Positions 1 to 11,625 of a stretch of 64,000 bases of DNA are shown piece by piece (within the stretch, counting starts at the first letter, position 1; the number at the start of each line of letters is the position of its first letter). This DNA is from Chromobotia macracanthus (taxonomy: Eukaryota; Chordata; Actinopteri; Cypriniformes; Botiidae): NCBI GenBank assembly GCA_036877525.1, contig JAZGTH010000008.1, positions 10,446,001 through 10,510,000 on the forward strand. Reading direction: 5' to 3'. The translations under genes were made by a program, and so were the position numbers. The notes under the pieces were generated by a model. The model searched no databases and was not told the DNA's origin. It saw only the letters and a program-made list of their open reading frames with translations.

Positions 1-22
1 AACAGGACAAAGATGACCTCAC

Positions 23-1406
23 CTTTGATTTCACACACGGACATCTTAATACTGCCTTTGCTGCCTTTGCATACATCGTCTTGCGAATCGTAGTATGAAA
101 TAATGCCATTGTCCAACACGAACCACCTCGGCTGCCATCCTGTCACACAACAGATTATTACGACTATATTATATATAGATTATATACGAGATTTTATAAT
201 CAGACTATAACAGATTATCAGACCAAAAATGCGTTTTCATTTTGTGTCATTCCTACCCCGCTATCGATTTAAAAACGTTTCCCTTACGTTTCCATTAAGT
301 AACAAAAATGTTACAAATGTTTTCTGAACATTCTAGAAACGTACAGTTTTCTTAGACGTGGTATGGATGTTACTGCTTAGTTGTAAAAACTAATAGTTTA
401 TAAAACGTTCCCCTAACAACTTAAGAATAACGTTTTCGACATGAATAAATAACCAACGTTACTGCAATCACTTTTTGATCAGTTGAGAGAACTTTCAAAG
501 AACGTTAGGCAACGTCCTGAGAACATTCCCTGGCAGCCTGGCAGTCTTGTTACTCAATACGAGCAGGTATCACCACGACTAACCAGGAAGTTGAACGTTT
601 TTGACTAATGCTGAGGTTATGACATGAGAAGACTTGAAAAGCACACGCCATGTTGTAAAAGAAAAGTGAATAAAGAAACAAAGCTGCAGAGATTACTGGC
701 TGCATGTTAGTAAAGACATGCACTTGCATACTTGATACATACAAGCATTCGCATACTTGATACATACAAGCATTCGTGCATACTTGATACATACAAGCAT
801 ACGTGCATACTTGATACATACAAGCATACGTGCATACTTGATACATACGTGCATACTTGATACATACGTGCATACTTGATACATACGTGCATACTTGATA
901 CATACAAGCATACTTGATACATACAAGCATACTTGATACATACAAGCATACGTGCATACTTGATACATACGTGCATACTTGATACATACGTGCATACTTG
1001 ATACATACGTGCATACTTGATACATACAAGCATACGTGCATACTTGATACATACAAGCATACGTGCATACTTGATACATACAAGCATACGTGCATACTTG
1101 ATACATACAAGCATACGTGCATACTTGATACATACAAGCATACTTGATACATACAAGCATACTTGATACATACGTGCATACTTGATACATACGTGCATAC
1201 TTGATACATACAAGCATACGTGCATACTTGATACATACAAGCATACTTGATACATACAAGCATACTTGATACATACGTGCATACTTGATACATACGTGCA
1301 TACTTGACACATGCTGCTCATTCAAAAGTGCCTCAATGTCCATTTATCGTTGATTTATTTCCCTACCTGTCATATAGTTCGTCCATTTGTAAAGAACACC
1401 TTCCAT
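23..1406 (-). CDS. plekha3: plekha3 (FAPP1), first two coding exons, 5' partial gene
   Basis: Two minus-strand exons, 1367-1406 (start codon 1406-1404) and 23-139, join in frame. They encode the N-terminal half of a pleckstrin-homology domain; the rest lies beyond the left edge. Exon 1 begins MEGVLYKWTNY. Exon 2 reads GWQPRWFVLDNG and then SYYDSQDDVCKGSKGSIKM, the strand 2-4 signature of the FAPP PH domain, including the W-x-x-R-W-F motif. Family knowledge: FAPP1 binds phosphatidylinositol 4-phosphate and ARF1 at the trans-Golgi and acts in Golgi-to-surface transport. The paralogue plekha8 differs at several of these positions, where plekha3 matches better. The donors are G|gtaggg and G|gtgagg, and the acceptor is tgacag|ga. 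Intron 1 (140-1366) carries a family A element and a large minisatellite. The gene is head-to-head with rpgr. Confidence 0.9.
245..541. mobile_element. Family A inverted-repeat element (MITE-like), degenerate copy
   Basis: About 300 bp of short AACGTT-rich sequence, matching the other family A copies in the window (taagtaacaaaaatgtt, gagaacgttaggcaacg, tgagaacattccctg). The terminal repeat is eroded: the end reads cctggcagcctgg instead of cctgttagctggg. It has no coding capacity and lies in plekha3 intron 1. Confidence 0.6.
712..1313. repeat. Minisatellite of 19- and 27-bp units in plekha3 intron 1
   Basis: About 600 bp of tandem array with the core cttgatacatac. Two unit lengths are mixed: gtgcatacttgatacatac (19 bp), and the same core with aagcatac inserted (27 bp). 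The units are almost identical, differing mainly by presence or absence of the 8-bp insert, which suggests recent expansion by slippage or unequal exchange. The array keeps all three minus-strand frames open because the units lack stops, so long apparent proteins there (repeating MYQVC and CIKYA) are artefacts. Confidence 0.93.
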
Positions 1407-2011
1407 TATTCTCCCAGCATAAAAGCAGGCGACAACTCCGCTTTAACACAGCTCGCACCCTTTACAGAATCATTAGCATGTTAGCCTCAAGGCTAACGCA
1501 AAGATCTCCAGGTACTGATCCTCATGGCGCAAGATCGAGCGAACCGTAAATAAATGATAAAATGTTTACTGTCGCGGACATTTCTGTCACGGAAACTGGC
1601 CACACATGGTGGAAAGTTGCGCTGAAAGGAGACGGAGGAAGATTAGAGATGAGATCATCCTGTTTACTGACGGAAGCGGAAGAGCCAACGTAGAGTCTGT
1701 GCGGTCTAGCCGATCCATTGCCGATGGGGCGGCTAGTGGCGTTAAAACCAACACAGAAACGATACAGACAAATCAAGTAAAGAGACTATACAAATACAGC
1801 TAACTTAATGAAAGTGACTGTAAAACTTTATTGCCCTGATAGCGTTTTCTAGTCGCTTTGTGTTTCAAAATAAATCTTGAGTGAGCGGATGAGTAACACG
1901 TGACCCTTTAACGCGGAAGTAAATCAGGAGTGGAGGGTTTCCGCTCTGCTGAAAACTTCTTGGGCACATTTCCTACAGCCGCAGCGTAAATAAGCCGATT
2001 AGTCGGAGGAG
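1407..2011. promoter_or_regulatory. Shared intergenic region between plekha3 and rpgr, likely bidirectional promoter
   Basis: The two start codons (1406 minus, 2012 plus) are 605 bp apart and face away from each other. The rpgr side has a CACGTG E-box at 1897-1902 and an ETS-like core GCGGAAGT at about 1913-1920. A second GGAAGCGGAAG stretch sits near 1672-1682. No TATA box is positioned convincingly. The sequence is less AT-rich than its flanks. Promoter function is inferred from layout and motifs only; 5' untranslated exons of either gene may lie here. Confidence 0.5.
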
Positions 2012-5000
2012 ATGGCAGGAGAGACGGAAGATGAGATCCCCGGTGAGATATAATGTTGAACATGATTCATCGATATGCGTAGTTTTTATTTTCGTTACCG
2101 TTTTTCTACCACTTTAGCTCTGTCGGCTGTTCTTGATTAGCCTCCAGGCTACATAGCGGTTCCGCTGTTTTCTCATTTGTACCGTGAACAGGTTTTAAAC
2201 CTCGCTTCTGCCTGAAATAATTGAATGACTTGCGATTTATGAGTGCAGGTGACGATTTGTTGTTACGTGTTTTATTTATTGAACACTGCGTGCTTTTTTT
2301 CAATGACGCCCGTGGCTACTCGTCTCCATGGCAACCACGCCAAGTGGTCACGCCTCTTCTTCACACCGTGCGTTTGTGCGACTATAATGTGCAAATTGAT
2401 CATTTAATTAATCAAATGATTATGAGCCTAACATATATCATATGCTTTATGAGAGAGGTTTCTGAGAAAATGGCAGGAAGGAGACTTTGGCATGAAACAT
2501 TGCATAACTGTAATCCTATTTATATGTGAAACACAGATGATGGTCTGTCCACAATTCCTAAAATAACATAGACATTAAAACAGGGCACATAAGATAAATG
2601 TATACGCCGGCACAGGTATTAATACATTTCATTTCTGTTTTAGAAACTGGAGCTGTTTTCACCTTTGGAAAGAGCAAATTTGCAGATAATGCCCCCAGTA
2701 AATTCTGGTTAAAAAATGACGTACCTTTGAGAATATCCTGTGGAGATGAGCACACAGCATTGGTAACAGGTTTGATAGATCATTATTTCAGTGGGATATT
2801 CAGGGAAATACGGCTGCTTATTATGCGTGTCTTATTGTGTGACCAATAATATTGTCGCTTTCGTTCCTATTTTGTTCAGAAAATGGGAAGCTATTTATGT
2901 TTGGCAGCAATAACTGGGGACAGCTGGGTCTTGGAACAAAGACCGCAGTGAATAAACCCACTTGTGTGAAAGGTAAGAGATTTTCTATAGTGACTGAATA
3001 CTTTCTGTCATTCACACCTGTGGAATCAGAAACGCACGCAGACAAATGAATACACAATTCTGTCACTTATAGCTGTTTTCCTTTCAACATTATTTTCACA
3101 GTGTTTCTGTAGCTCAGTTGGTAGAGCTTTGCATTAGCAGTGCAAAAGGTTGTGGGTTTAATTCCCAGGGAATGCATGTACTGACAAATTGTTTAACTTG
3201 AATGTACTGTATGTTTTTTTTTTTTTTTGATAAAAGCGTCTGCCAAAATGCATAAATGTAAACATAAATTTTGAAAGTCATGATAAGTTGAAAGAGTCAT
3301 GAATTATGATTGTGAGTTAGTAGTTGACAGTAACAATAAGATAAAGACTTCAACATGAAACCAAAGGTCTTTCTCTTAATCCTGGTCTGGAGTGGTCTGT
3401 AATCTGCAATAATCTGGCCATGTGAAGGGAAGTGTCTGTGTGAAGTACAATAACAAAACGGTATCAACTTTGGAGGCATATAAATAAGCTGAAATTAATT
3501 TTTTTCAGGTTGTATAAATGTTGTTATGTTTCACACACGCAGTGACAATATTTGTTCTTTCAAAGCTCTTAAATCAGAGAGGGTGAAGCTCGCAGCCTGT
3601 GGAAGAAATCACACACTTGTTTACACATGTAAGATTTTTGGCTGTCTTGGCAGGATTTGATTAAACGCAATCCAAAGTATGTTTTTGTTTTATAATGTTT
3701 GCACGACCAAATGAAATAAAAAATAATGACCTTTCCAAACATTCCCACCATCCTTTCCACCCTCCCCTCCATCTGCCACGGTTCAGTCCGTGGTAACCTG
3801 TACGCCTCTGGAGGGAATAATGAAGGACAGCTCGGTCTTGGTGACTGTGAAGACAGGACCTCATTCCACCTGGTGGACTTCTTCAACAAGCATGAAGCAA
3901 TAAAAATGATCGCTGCTGGTTCCAATATATCTGCTGCCCTCACATGTAAGAGTTCTCTTCTACCAGCCTTATACTGTAGCATCAACGTCTTCTGTCGCAT
4001 ATTGTAGTACACTGTGTTGTTTCATTGTTGCGTTAATGACGATCCTGCTGATATATTGGTTTTTATTCTCTTTCCGTGTTCTCTCAGTGGACGGCAGGCT
4101 GTATATGTGGGGTGATAACTCTGAGGGGCAGATTGGATTGGGGAAGGAGAGTAATGCTTTGACCCCTTGTGAGGTGTCTGTGGGGAAATGGGTGTCGTGG
4201 GTTTCCTGTGGCTATTATCACTCCGCCTTTGTCACCGGTATGTGTCAACAGCCAGCTGAAAGTCATAATTAAAGGTACGGTAGGCAATTTCAGAGAGGCT
4301 AGCAATAGCCTCGCAAGCTAGCTTTGAAAGCAGAGCGCTCTCCAAAGCCACGCCTCCTCCAACACATAAACGCATACATAATTTGACAGGCAGGAAAGAC
4401 ATCCTATCATTGCATTTGGACCTTAAGCAATAATTGGATGAACAATTTACATTCCTGCGCCTTTCACAGAAGATATATTTATAGATATAAATATATTTAG
4501 ACCAATTAGACTTTCAACCAGCATAACAAAAATGTTTCTGGAACAAATCCGCCTACCCTGCCTTTAAGATATCGCAGTACAGACCATATTGATGTATAAA
4601 AAATATTAAATTATACAAAATTGTATTATTTATAATATTAATTACATACATTTGTAGGAACATAACACTATTACATTATTAAAATCTAGGATATTAATTA
4701 ATCAAATAAAGATGTGTAATATTATAATATACAGTACAAGTCTTTCATATCAATTCATGAACTTCCTCTCAACGGTCTATAAAGCTCAGCATGGGGCCGT
4801 TACATTCATGAAATGTTCATCATTTGACCTTCCGTGAAGGCTGGTTTGTTGCTAAGTAACACATTTCATTTGTTACAGTGGACGGGGCCTTGTATACATT
4901 TGGTGAAGGGGACAGTGGAAAGCTAGGGCTGACCACAGATAAGCTGGCCAATCACAAAGTGCCTCAGCAGGTGACAGGCATTTCTGATAGGGTGGTACAG

Positions 5001-8000
5001 GTGGCATGTGGAGGAGGACACACGGTGGCACTTACGGGTAGGAGAACTTTTGCTTTCTTATTCCCCCTCCGTCTCTTCCTTCTTGGCAGGATGAATTAAT
5101 GTGTGTTTTTTATGTCTGGTAATGCAGAGCACGAGGTCTATTCGTTTGGACTGGGTCAGTTTGGGCAACTTGGTCACGGCACATTCATATTTGAGAGTCG
5201 ATTACCAAGAGTGGTTGAGCATTTCAGAAGAGGAAGAGTTAAACTTGTGGAGTGTGGGGAGAACCACACAGCGGTTGTGACTGGTAATTTTCACTCATAC
5301 AAAACATCGTGTCAAAATCATTTGTGATCTGTGCTGGCAAAATGAGTCACAATTTTCAAAAACGAGTTATTGTAATTTCCAGATTCTCCATTAAAAAATG
5401 ATGTATGATTTGTTGGAATCGGACCAAAAATGAGTGCCTGTCTGAATAACCAGTTCACTCAATCACCAAACCAAACTGCAATTTTTCATGGCTTATTAAA
5501 ACAGATTTAGAAAAGAAAGATTTATATAAAGATGATTTTACATGTTGAACTGCTATTTGAAGCATTGGGATCGCTAGACCAAGGGCTTAATGAACTATTT
5601 TTTGTGAAAACCTCAAATTAGACCAAAAATTGATGTGTTTCACTAGTTTTGCTTCTAGCTCAACATTAGCCTGTGCTCGCTTTTGCCAGCAGGGTCACAT
5701 TTTGATCTTTTGATCTTTGATTTCCTCCAACATAGACACTGGCTGTGTTTTGCATGTATAAACTTTTGTTTAGACAGCGGCCTTTTGTACACATTTGGCG
5801 ATGGTCGCCATGGGAAACTGGGACTTGGAGACGAGAACTTCACCAATCAGTTCCGACCAACCCTGTGTCCAAGATTCCTCAGCTACAATGTCCAGGCTGT
5901 ATGTATTATTAACTGTTTATGACACTTTTTTGTCTATATCAAATATCTATATCAAAAACCTGTTGCTTAAAGACCTCATGAAACAAGTTTGGACAAGCAC
6001 ACTGCTCTTTCCTCTGTTGATTATTTCCTGCTGAAGCTGGATGTTGAGGGCAGATGTTTGTATTCCAGGTTGCATGTGGTGGTTGTCACATGCTGGTGTT
6101 GGCCAAGCCCAGGAGTGAAGGATCAGCAAATCTGATCATGGAGGATGATGATGTCACGGAAGACTTCTTTGAGAAGTCGTGTATAGAGCTACTGGGGGAC
6201 ACGCACAACCAGACCACACTAACCAGGAGTCTTTCTGCTCGGGTTAGACGCAGAGAACGGGTGAGTCTAACCTAAACCTAGTTAAAAACATATATCTAAT
6301 TTATCGGTAAATAGTTGATGGATTATTTTATGGCACATTCAGTTTTAACATTGATATTAATATTAGATGAGCAAATACTTAGAATAGTGGCAGTGCATTT
6401 CCAACAAGTTAAATTAAGTTTAGCTAGTGAACTTGTTAAACAAGCATACACACTGAGTAAATGTAGATGTGTTTTGGTTTAATTTGACAAGGAACGTTCA
6501 CCAGATCAGTTTGGACAGATGTTCCGAACTCTCCCAAACCTTGGTGGCAATCAGCTGAGCATGACAACACCTGTTCCCAGCCAGACCTGGAACTCCCACA
6601 GCGTACAGCCCAGAAAGATTTCTCACAACGGCCTTCAGAGTAATGACTCAACAACAAATCTAACATCAAATCCCGTGTCTGTGACTCCATGTGACAGGAA
6701 ACCAATTTTCTCCTTCACAAATTGTCACTTATTCACTTATTTTCTCATTCACAAATTGACACATTTTTCATTCACAAATTGTCATGCTATTGTCACTTAT
6801 ACAGGACAGAGTTTATAAAGAGTCCTGCGTATTGAAATGGTTTTTTGGTTTTACGAGATCGCTCAGGTTTATATGTCTTCTTCTTTAGAAATCGCTGTTA
6901 AGAAAGAGAAGTTTCTAGATGACAGAACCAGCGCTGAGGATAACGAAAGTGTTAAAGATCTCGGAGAAACCACTGACTTATTAAACCTGGTAGGAGACGC
7001 ATATCATCACTTATTAAAGAGGCATGCATGCTTTTATAATACCTATTAAAAATATGTTTCATGTTTAATAATTAGGTTAATTAGAAAAAGAGGAAACAAT
7101 GAAAAGCTTCAGAGACTTAACGCAAACACATTTGATTTCAGACTCATGTAATGAAGATGAACCCTTGTGATAAGACGCTCACATTGTCTCCTGTGCAGAA
7201 GGTAAGAGCTTGTTTGGATTATGCTAGCTGGATGGCCTTAAATAGGCTGAGAAGAAGACTTCCTGCTCCTAAGAACCGCCTTCTGTTTCCTTTTTCTTGT
7301 TTTTCTATCACTTTTTTATTGCGTTCACTGTGATTTTTGTTCTCATTTGTTTTGCAGCATTAAAGCTTATTCTGCTCTCGTTCATCCTGCTCTGCATGTG
7401 CATTCATTTCTTTCTAACATTTTCCTTCTTTTTATCCTCTGCTTCCTGGGATAGAAGAAGGTTAAGGTTGTGAAAGTACATGGTAAGGAAGTGCGGAAGC
7501 CAAGAGAAGACCCCGCCCCTTATGACAAGAGGGCAGAACTTAATCATCACAAAGCCCTGCCCACAGAGTTACTTAAAAGCTCAAGTGGTGGCTCACTGGT
7601 TGGGGACAGTCTTGGGTCAAGGATCCCGCACAGGGCCTCTAAGGGTCTTGGCCATGATAAGGAGAATGTTCTTATTGGTTTGGAGGACAGAAAACCTGCA
7701 CTGCAAACAGCTGGGCAAAGTAAGGACTCAAGAATAAGGACTCAAACACCAGGTTTGACTGACATCAGCAAAGCTGGATCCAAACCCCACCTGATTAAAC
7801 ACACTACAGGTCAAAGACAGCTGGTGGATGAAGTGAAGTCAGATGCCAAACAGTCAAAAACAAAATCAAACCAGGAGTATGCAGTAAAAACAAGACCCAA
7901 AGAGCATGTGTTGGAGGTCAGAAGCCAGTCTCAAAAGGTTGAAGGGAAAGTAAAGAGCATTGAAAAGAAACCAGTGGTTGTTGCTGAACATTGTCTCGAA

Positions 8001-10376
8001 CCGAGTAAGGACCAAGTCTCAACAGGTAAGAAGATTTCAAAAGATGCCCCACCCAAAACTCAAAAGGTGAAAAGTGCTTTTGGTAAAGCTGAAACAGAAA
8101 GCAAAAGATCTGTCCCACAGAGGAAAAGATCAGATTTAAAAAAAGACACTGAAAATACTAAGACAGCTCAGGACACAAAGTTATCCAGGCCAGAACCAGG
8201 CCACTCGCTTCTGAGGGACAAACTGAGCACAGGAAGAAACTCAAAGGGGGCCACCATGATCCCAGAAGCTGCCTCCACATCTGAATCAGAGCCAGAATCT
8301 GAACAAATGCAGCATAATCCCCTCACCAAGGTGACATCACTAATCCAGGATGTTGGAAAAGGAAGTCCTGCTTGTCTTCTCAGAGAAGCAGCAGTCGGTC
8401 AGTTTCTTAACCAGTCAGCATCTCAGAAGATGCCAAAACCTCCTCCCAAACAGAGCACGTTGTCTGATGTCTCCTCTCTGAGTGAATCTTATGAATTTCC
8501 AAGACCAGACGAAACAAGGGAGGTCAAAAGAACAACTGTCACCATTCACGTTAAGCCAGAACAAGGATCTTCAGATGGACCAATGGAAAGAAGCAGCCCG
8601 GAGGCTCAATCTGTGCAAGGAACATACAGACGAGGTAAGGAGAAAGAAGTAGAGAAATTGAGTGAGGAGAGGAGTAAAATCTCAAAGGAGGAGGGGGAAA
8701 TTCTAAGTTCTGTAATGACAGAAAGTGAGAAACAGGTGAAAAGAAGAGATGAAAGTGAGGAAGTGGAAGGCGGAGAGAAAGAAAGTGAGAGCAAGACCCT
8801 TGATGACGTAGCAGACCATGATGACTCTGAGGATGACAACAAAACAACAATCAAAGCTTCTAGTGAGGGAGATGAGGGTGAGGAGAAAAGTGAGGCCAAG
8901 TCTGAGGAGGAGGAGAGTGATGGAACAGATGAAGAACAAATAAATGAGATGAGTAGGGAAGATGAAGACAGTGGAGAAGATGATGAAAGCAAAACGAGTG
9001 AAGAAGAGGAGTGTAGAGAAGAATCAAATGGAAACACAAACGTCATGAGTGAGAAATCAGAGGTAGAGTCAGATGAAGAGGAAGTAGAAGAGGAGGATGA
9101 GGAGTCAGAGGAAAAAGATAGTGAGGATGAAGAAGAAAGTGCAGTGGAAAGGAAGAGTGAGGTAGAGGAGGATAGTGCAGAAGAGAGTGAAAGGAGTAGT
9201 GAAGGACAGGAGGAAGATTCAGAAAAGGAAACTGAAACAGAAGACAGTGAAGATTATGATGATGAAGAGAAGGAACAAAGTGAGGAAGAGGATGATGAGA
9301 GTAAAGAAGAGGAAGAGGGTGAAACAGAGGAAGACCAAAGTGATGAAGACATGGAAGAAGATGAAGCAACAAGTGAGTTTGACAGAAGAGAAGAAGAGAA
9401 TGAATCTGAGGAGGACAGAAGTGATGAAGACACACAAGATGATGCAACAAATGAGAATGATGGAGAAAATGACAGTGAAGCTGAGGATGACAGAAGTGAT
9501 AAAGACACCGAAGAAGAAGTTACAAGTGAGAATGATGAGGATGAAGGTGATGAAGCAGAGGAGGACAAAAGTGATAACACTGAAGATGAAGAAACAAGTA
9601 AGAATGAAAAAGAAGATAATGAAGCAGAAGAAAACACAAGTGATGAAGACATGGAAGATGATGAAGAAACAAGTGAGAATGATGAAGAAGAAGATAATGA
9701 AGCAGAAGAAAACAAAAGTGATAAAGACATGGAAGATGATGAGGAAACAAGTGAGAATGATGAAGAAGAAGATAATGAAGCAGAAGAAAACAAAAGTGAT
9801 AAAGACATGGAAGATGATGAGGAAACAAGTGAGAATGATGAAGAAGATAATGAAGCAGAAGAAAACAAAAGTGATAAAGACATGGAAGATGATGAGGAAA
9901 CAAGTGAGAATGATGAAGAAGAAAAAGAGAGTGAGAGTGAAGAGGAAGAAGAACAAACGAGCAAAGATGATGAGGAAGAAGAAGGAAGTGATAATGAGGA
10001 GGAAGAAAGTGAAGAAAAAACAGCCGAAGAAGAAAATGAAGAAGAGGAAGCAGAGGAGGAAGAATCAGAAGAAAAAGCGGAGGAGGGTGAAGCAGAGGAT
10101 CAGGAGGACAAACAAGAAGAACAACAAGAAGAGACTGATAAAGAAGAGGAAGAAAACAAAGATAAAAGTGAAAAGGAAGAGATAAAACAAAAAGACAAAT
10201 CCAAAAGAACACAGAGTAAGAAAGTCCCTGCCTCCACCAAACCAAAGTCAGGGGTGGAAAAAACAAAGCAACCACTGAAAGCTAAACCAGCCACGTCAAA
10301 AAGTGACTCGGGGTCAGATCAAGGGTCTCAGTTATTTTGGGATAACGTGCTGCCTCAGTACCTCAATTTAAAATAA
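2012..10376 (+). CDS. rpgr: rpgr, ORF15-type isoform (retinitis pigmentosa GTPase regulator)
   Basis: Fourteen exons join without a frame break into about 1,494 residues: 2012-2042, 2644-2769, 2880-2972, 3566-3628, 3787-3945, 4088-4237, 4879-5037, 5128-5283, 5774-5898, 6069-6260, 6492-6639, 6889-6989, 7142-7201 and 7455-10376. Residues of about 12-366 form an RCC1-like seven-blade propeller with repeated blade motifs (NNWGQLGLG, NNEGQLGLG, NSEGQIGLG, FGQLGHG, RHGKLGLG). The last exon encodes a basic linker, then a Glu/Asp/Ser-rich tract of about 500 residues, then a Lys-rich stretch ending FWDNVLPQYLNLK, the conserved ORF15 tail. Family knowledge: RPGR sits at the photoreceptor connecting cilium and transition zone, binds RPGRIP1 and PDE6D, and its acidic tract is glutamylated by TTLL5. 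The start is set by the short first exon MAGETEDEIP joining TGAVFTFGKSKF. The exon 11 donor (A|gtaatg) is the least certain junction. Confidence 0.93.
3105..3262 (+). mobile_element. tRNA-derived SINE in rpgr intron 3
   Basis: A tRNA-like head (tagctcagttggtagagc, then a B-box-like ggttgtgggttta) is followed by a 3' body ending gataaaagcgtctgcc and aatgcataaatgtaaa. It matches the copies at 25.7, 40.0 and 51.7 kb. A 16-17 base T run interrupts the 3' body near 3214-3229. It is a retroposon, not a tRNA gene: the acceptor stem is not paired. Confidence 0.85.
4271..4567. mobile_element. Family B inverted-repeat element in rpgr intron 6
   Basis: It starts aaaggtacggtaggc and ends gcctaccctgcctttaa, giving imperfect terminal inverted repeats of about 15 bp. 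The internal sequence (agaggctagcaatagc, ctctccaaagccacgcctcc) recurs at 40.78 kb and 61.94 kb. It has no coding capacity, so a non-autonomous DNA transposon is likely. Confidence 0.75.
9612..9917 (+). repeat. Coding tandem repeat in the rpgr acidic exon (four units of 25-26 codons)
   Basis: Units start at 9612, 9690, 9768 and 9843 and are 78, 78, 75 and about 75 bp. Each encodes EDNEAEENxSDxDMEDDEET followed by SENDEE. The last three units are nearly identical at DNA level (aaaacaaaagtgataaagac), and the first is more diverged. All length changes are multiples of three, so the frame is kept. The expansion lengthens the acidic region that is glutamylated in the mammalian protein. Confidence 0.9.
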
Positions 10377-10804
10377 TCCCAGAACAGCCTCTGTGTACAT
10401 CTGAGCTGTATGTACATCATATACTGCATACAGCTGTGGCACGTCATGTTTATTATTTTATGCTAAATGCCTTTTCATTCCAAACTGCTGTGTTTTGCAT
10501 TGTAGTGCTTCTAGCTTTTGTGATCTTTCTTTAAATATTTTATGGACTCCAAGCATGTCATTTTTACTAATATATTACTTTACTGTATTATATTACTTTA
10601 TTATATTTTACTTTACTTCTTAGGTACTTTTTTGGTACATCTCAGTTTGTTATTAATCATGCAGTATGATCACATTTTGTGCCTTGGCATTTATATTTTT
10701 AATGGACAGCCAAATTGTTTTTACTAACAAATATCCTTGATGTTCCAATAACCTTAAAAATGAAAAATTTACCTTTCAAGTCAAAACTTAAGAACTCTTA
10801 CCAA

Positions 10805-10972
10805 AATAAAACAGCAGCTGTTATGTCCTTCATGACTAAAAGAAATGAACAGGAAATTCTTTTAAGAGGACAAATAGAGCACACATAGTATATAGTAGGG
10901 AACTATAGGTAGATACTGTATACGGTAGTTCAACTCGGTAGTTTTTTAATGCTACAAATAATAGTCAATAAA
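10805..10972 (+). terminator. Candidate polyadenylation signals for the rpgr ORF15 transcript
   Basis: AATAAA hexamers at 10805-10810 and 10967-10972 lie about 430 and 590 bp after the ORF15 stop codon and before the downstream alternative exons. This arrangement suits a transcript ending within the extended exon. The sites were not otherwise verified. Confidence 0.5.
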
Positions 10973-11625
10973 ACTTTATTTTATTTATACCTATTTTTAT
11001 CTGTTTTGTTTATTTTTTCCTTTGTAGTACTTCTTTAAATAACAAAAGCACAGATTATCCAGACATAATGGGCCTTATTTATAAAACATGAATAACAAAT
11101 TTCTCTGTAAATGGTTTATAATTAATGTGTTTGTAATTATGTGTACATTGTTAGTAATTCTATTTATATGTAAATTTTCACGACTTGATTGTGGCGATTT
11201 ACATACGAATAATTTTACTAATAACTTGCACAAAATCATGACAGATTTAAAAATGTTTACAAGCTACACACAGTGTCATACCAAAAGATTTTCTTCTGTA
11301 AATATATAAAATCTTTAATTGCAAAGGAGCTTCAGTCAGGCAGAGTACAGAAACTTCTCTGGACAGGTGAGGTTGCCCTTAAACTGTATAGAAACACCAG
11401 CACTGCTTGTAGCTCTACAGATCCCTTGTTCATTTACCCACCTGAGTGTCTGTGTTTATATGTGTAGTTTCCGTAGAATATATTTAAAGTCCTTCTCTAG
11501 CTAACGTGAACCCATTCCTGTCATTTTAGTGCCCAGACCTGTTGTGTTTTATAGTCTCTGGTTTAGACTACAGCCGTCCCTCCACGTTAGTTCATACTGA
11601 CAGTTTGTTTTCTCATTTTCTGCAG

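Noticed and set aside
712..1313. CRISPR-like array
   Set aside because: Units are adjacent without unique spacers, and the genome is a vertebrate.
550..1343. Three long overlapping minus-strand reading frames rich in MYQVC and CIKYA
   Set aside because: They are translations of the minisatellite, open in all frames because the repeat unit contains no stop. There is no splice or start context.
3105..3180. tRNA gene (also at 25.7, 40.0 and 51.7 kb)
   Set aside because: A- and B-box-like motifs are present but the cloverleaf stems do not pair, and each copy carries the same SINE body downstream.
8551..10294. Long minus-strand and shifted plus-strand frames opposite the rpgr acidic exon
   Set aside because: The low-complexity GAA/GAT composition keeps several frames open; only the frame continuous with the upstream exons and ending in the conserved tail is real.
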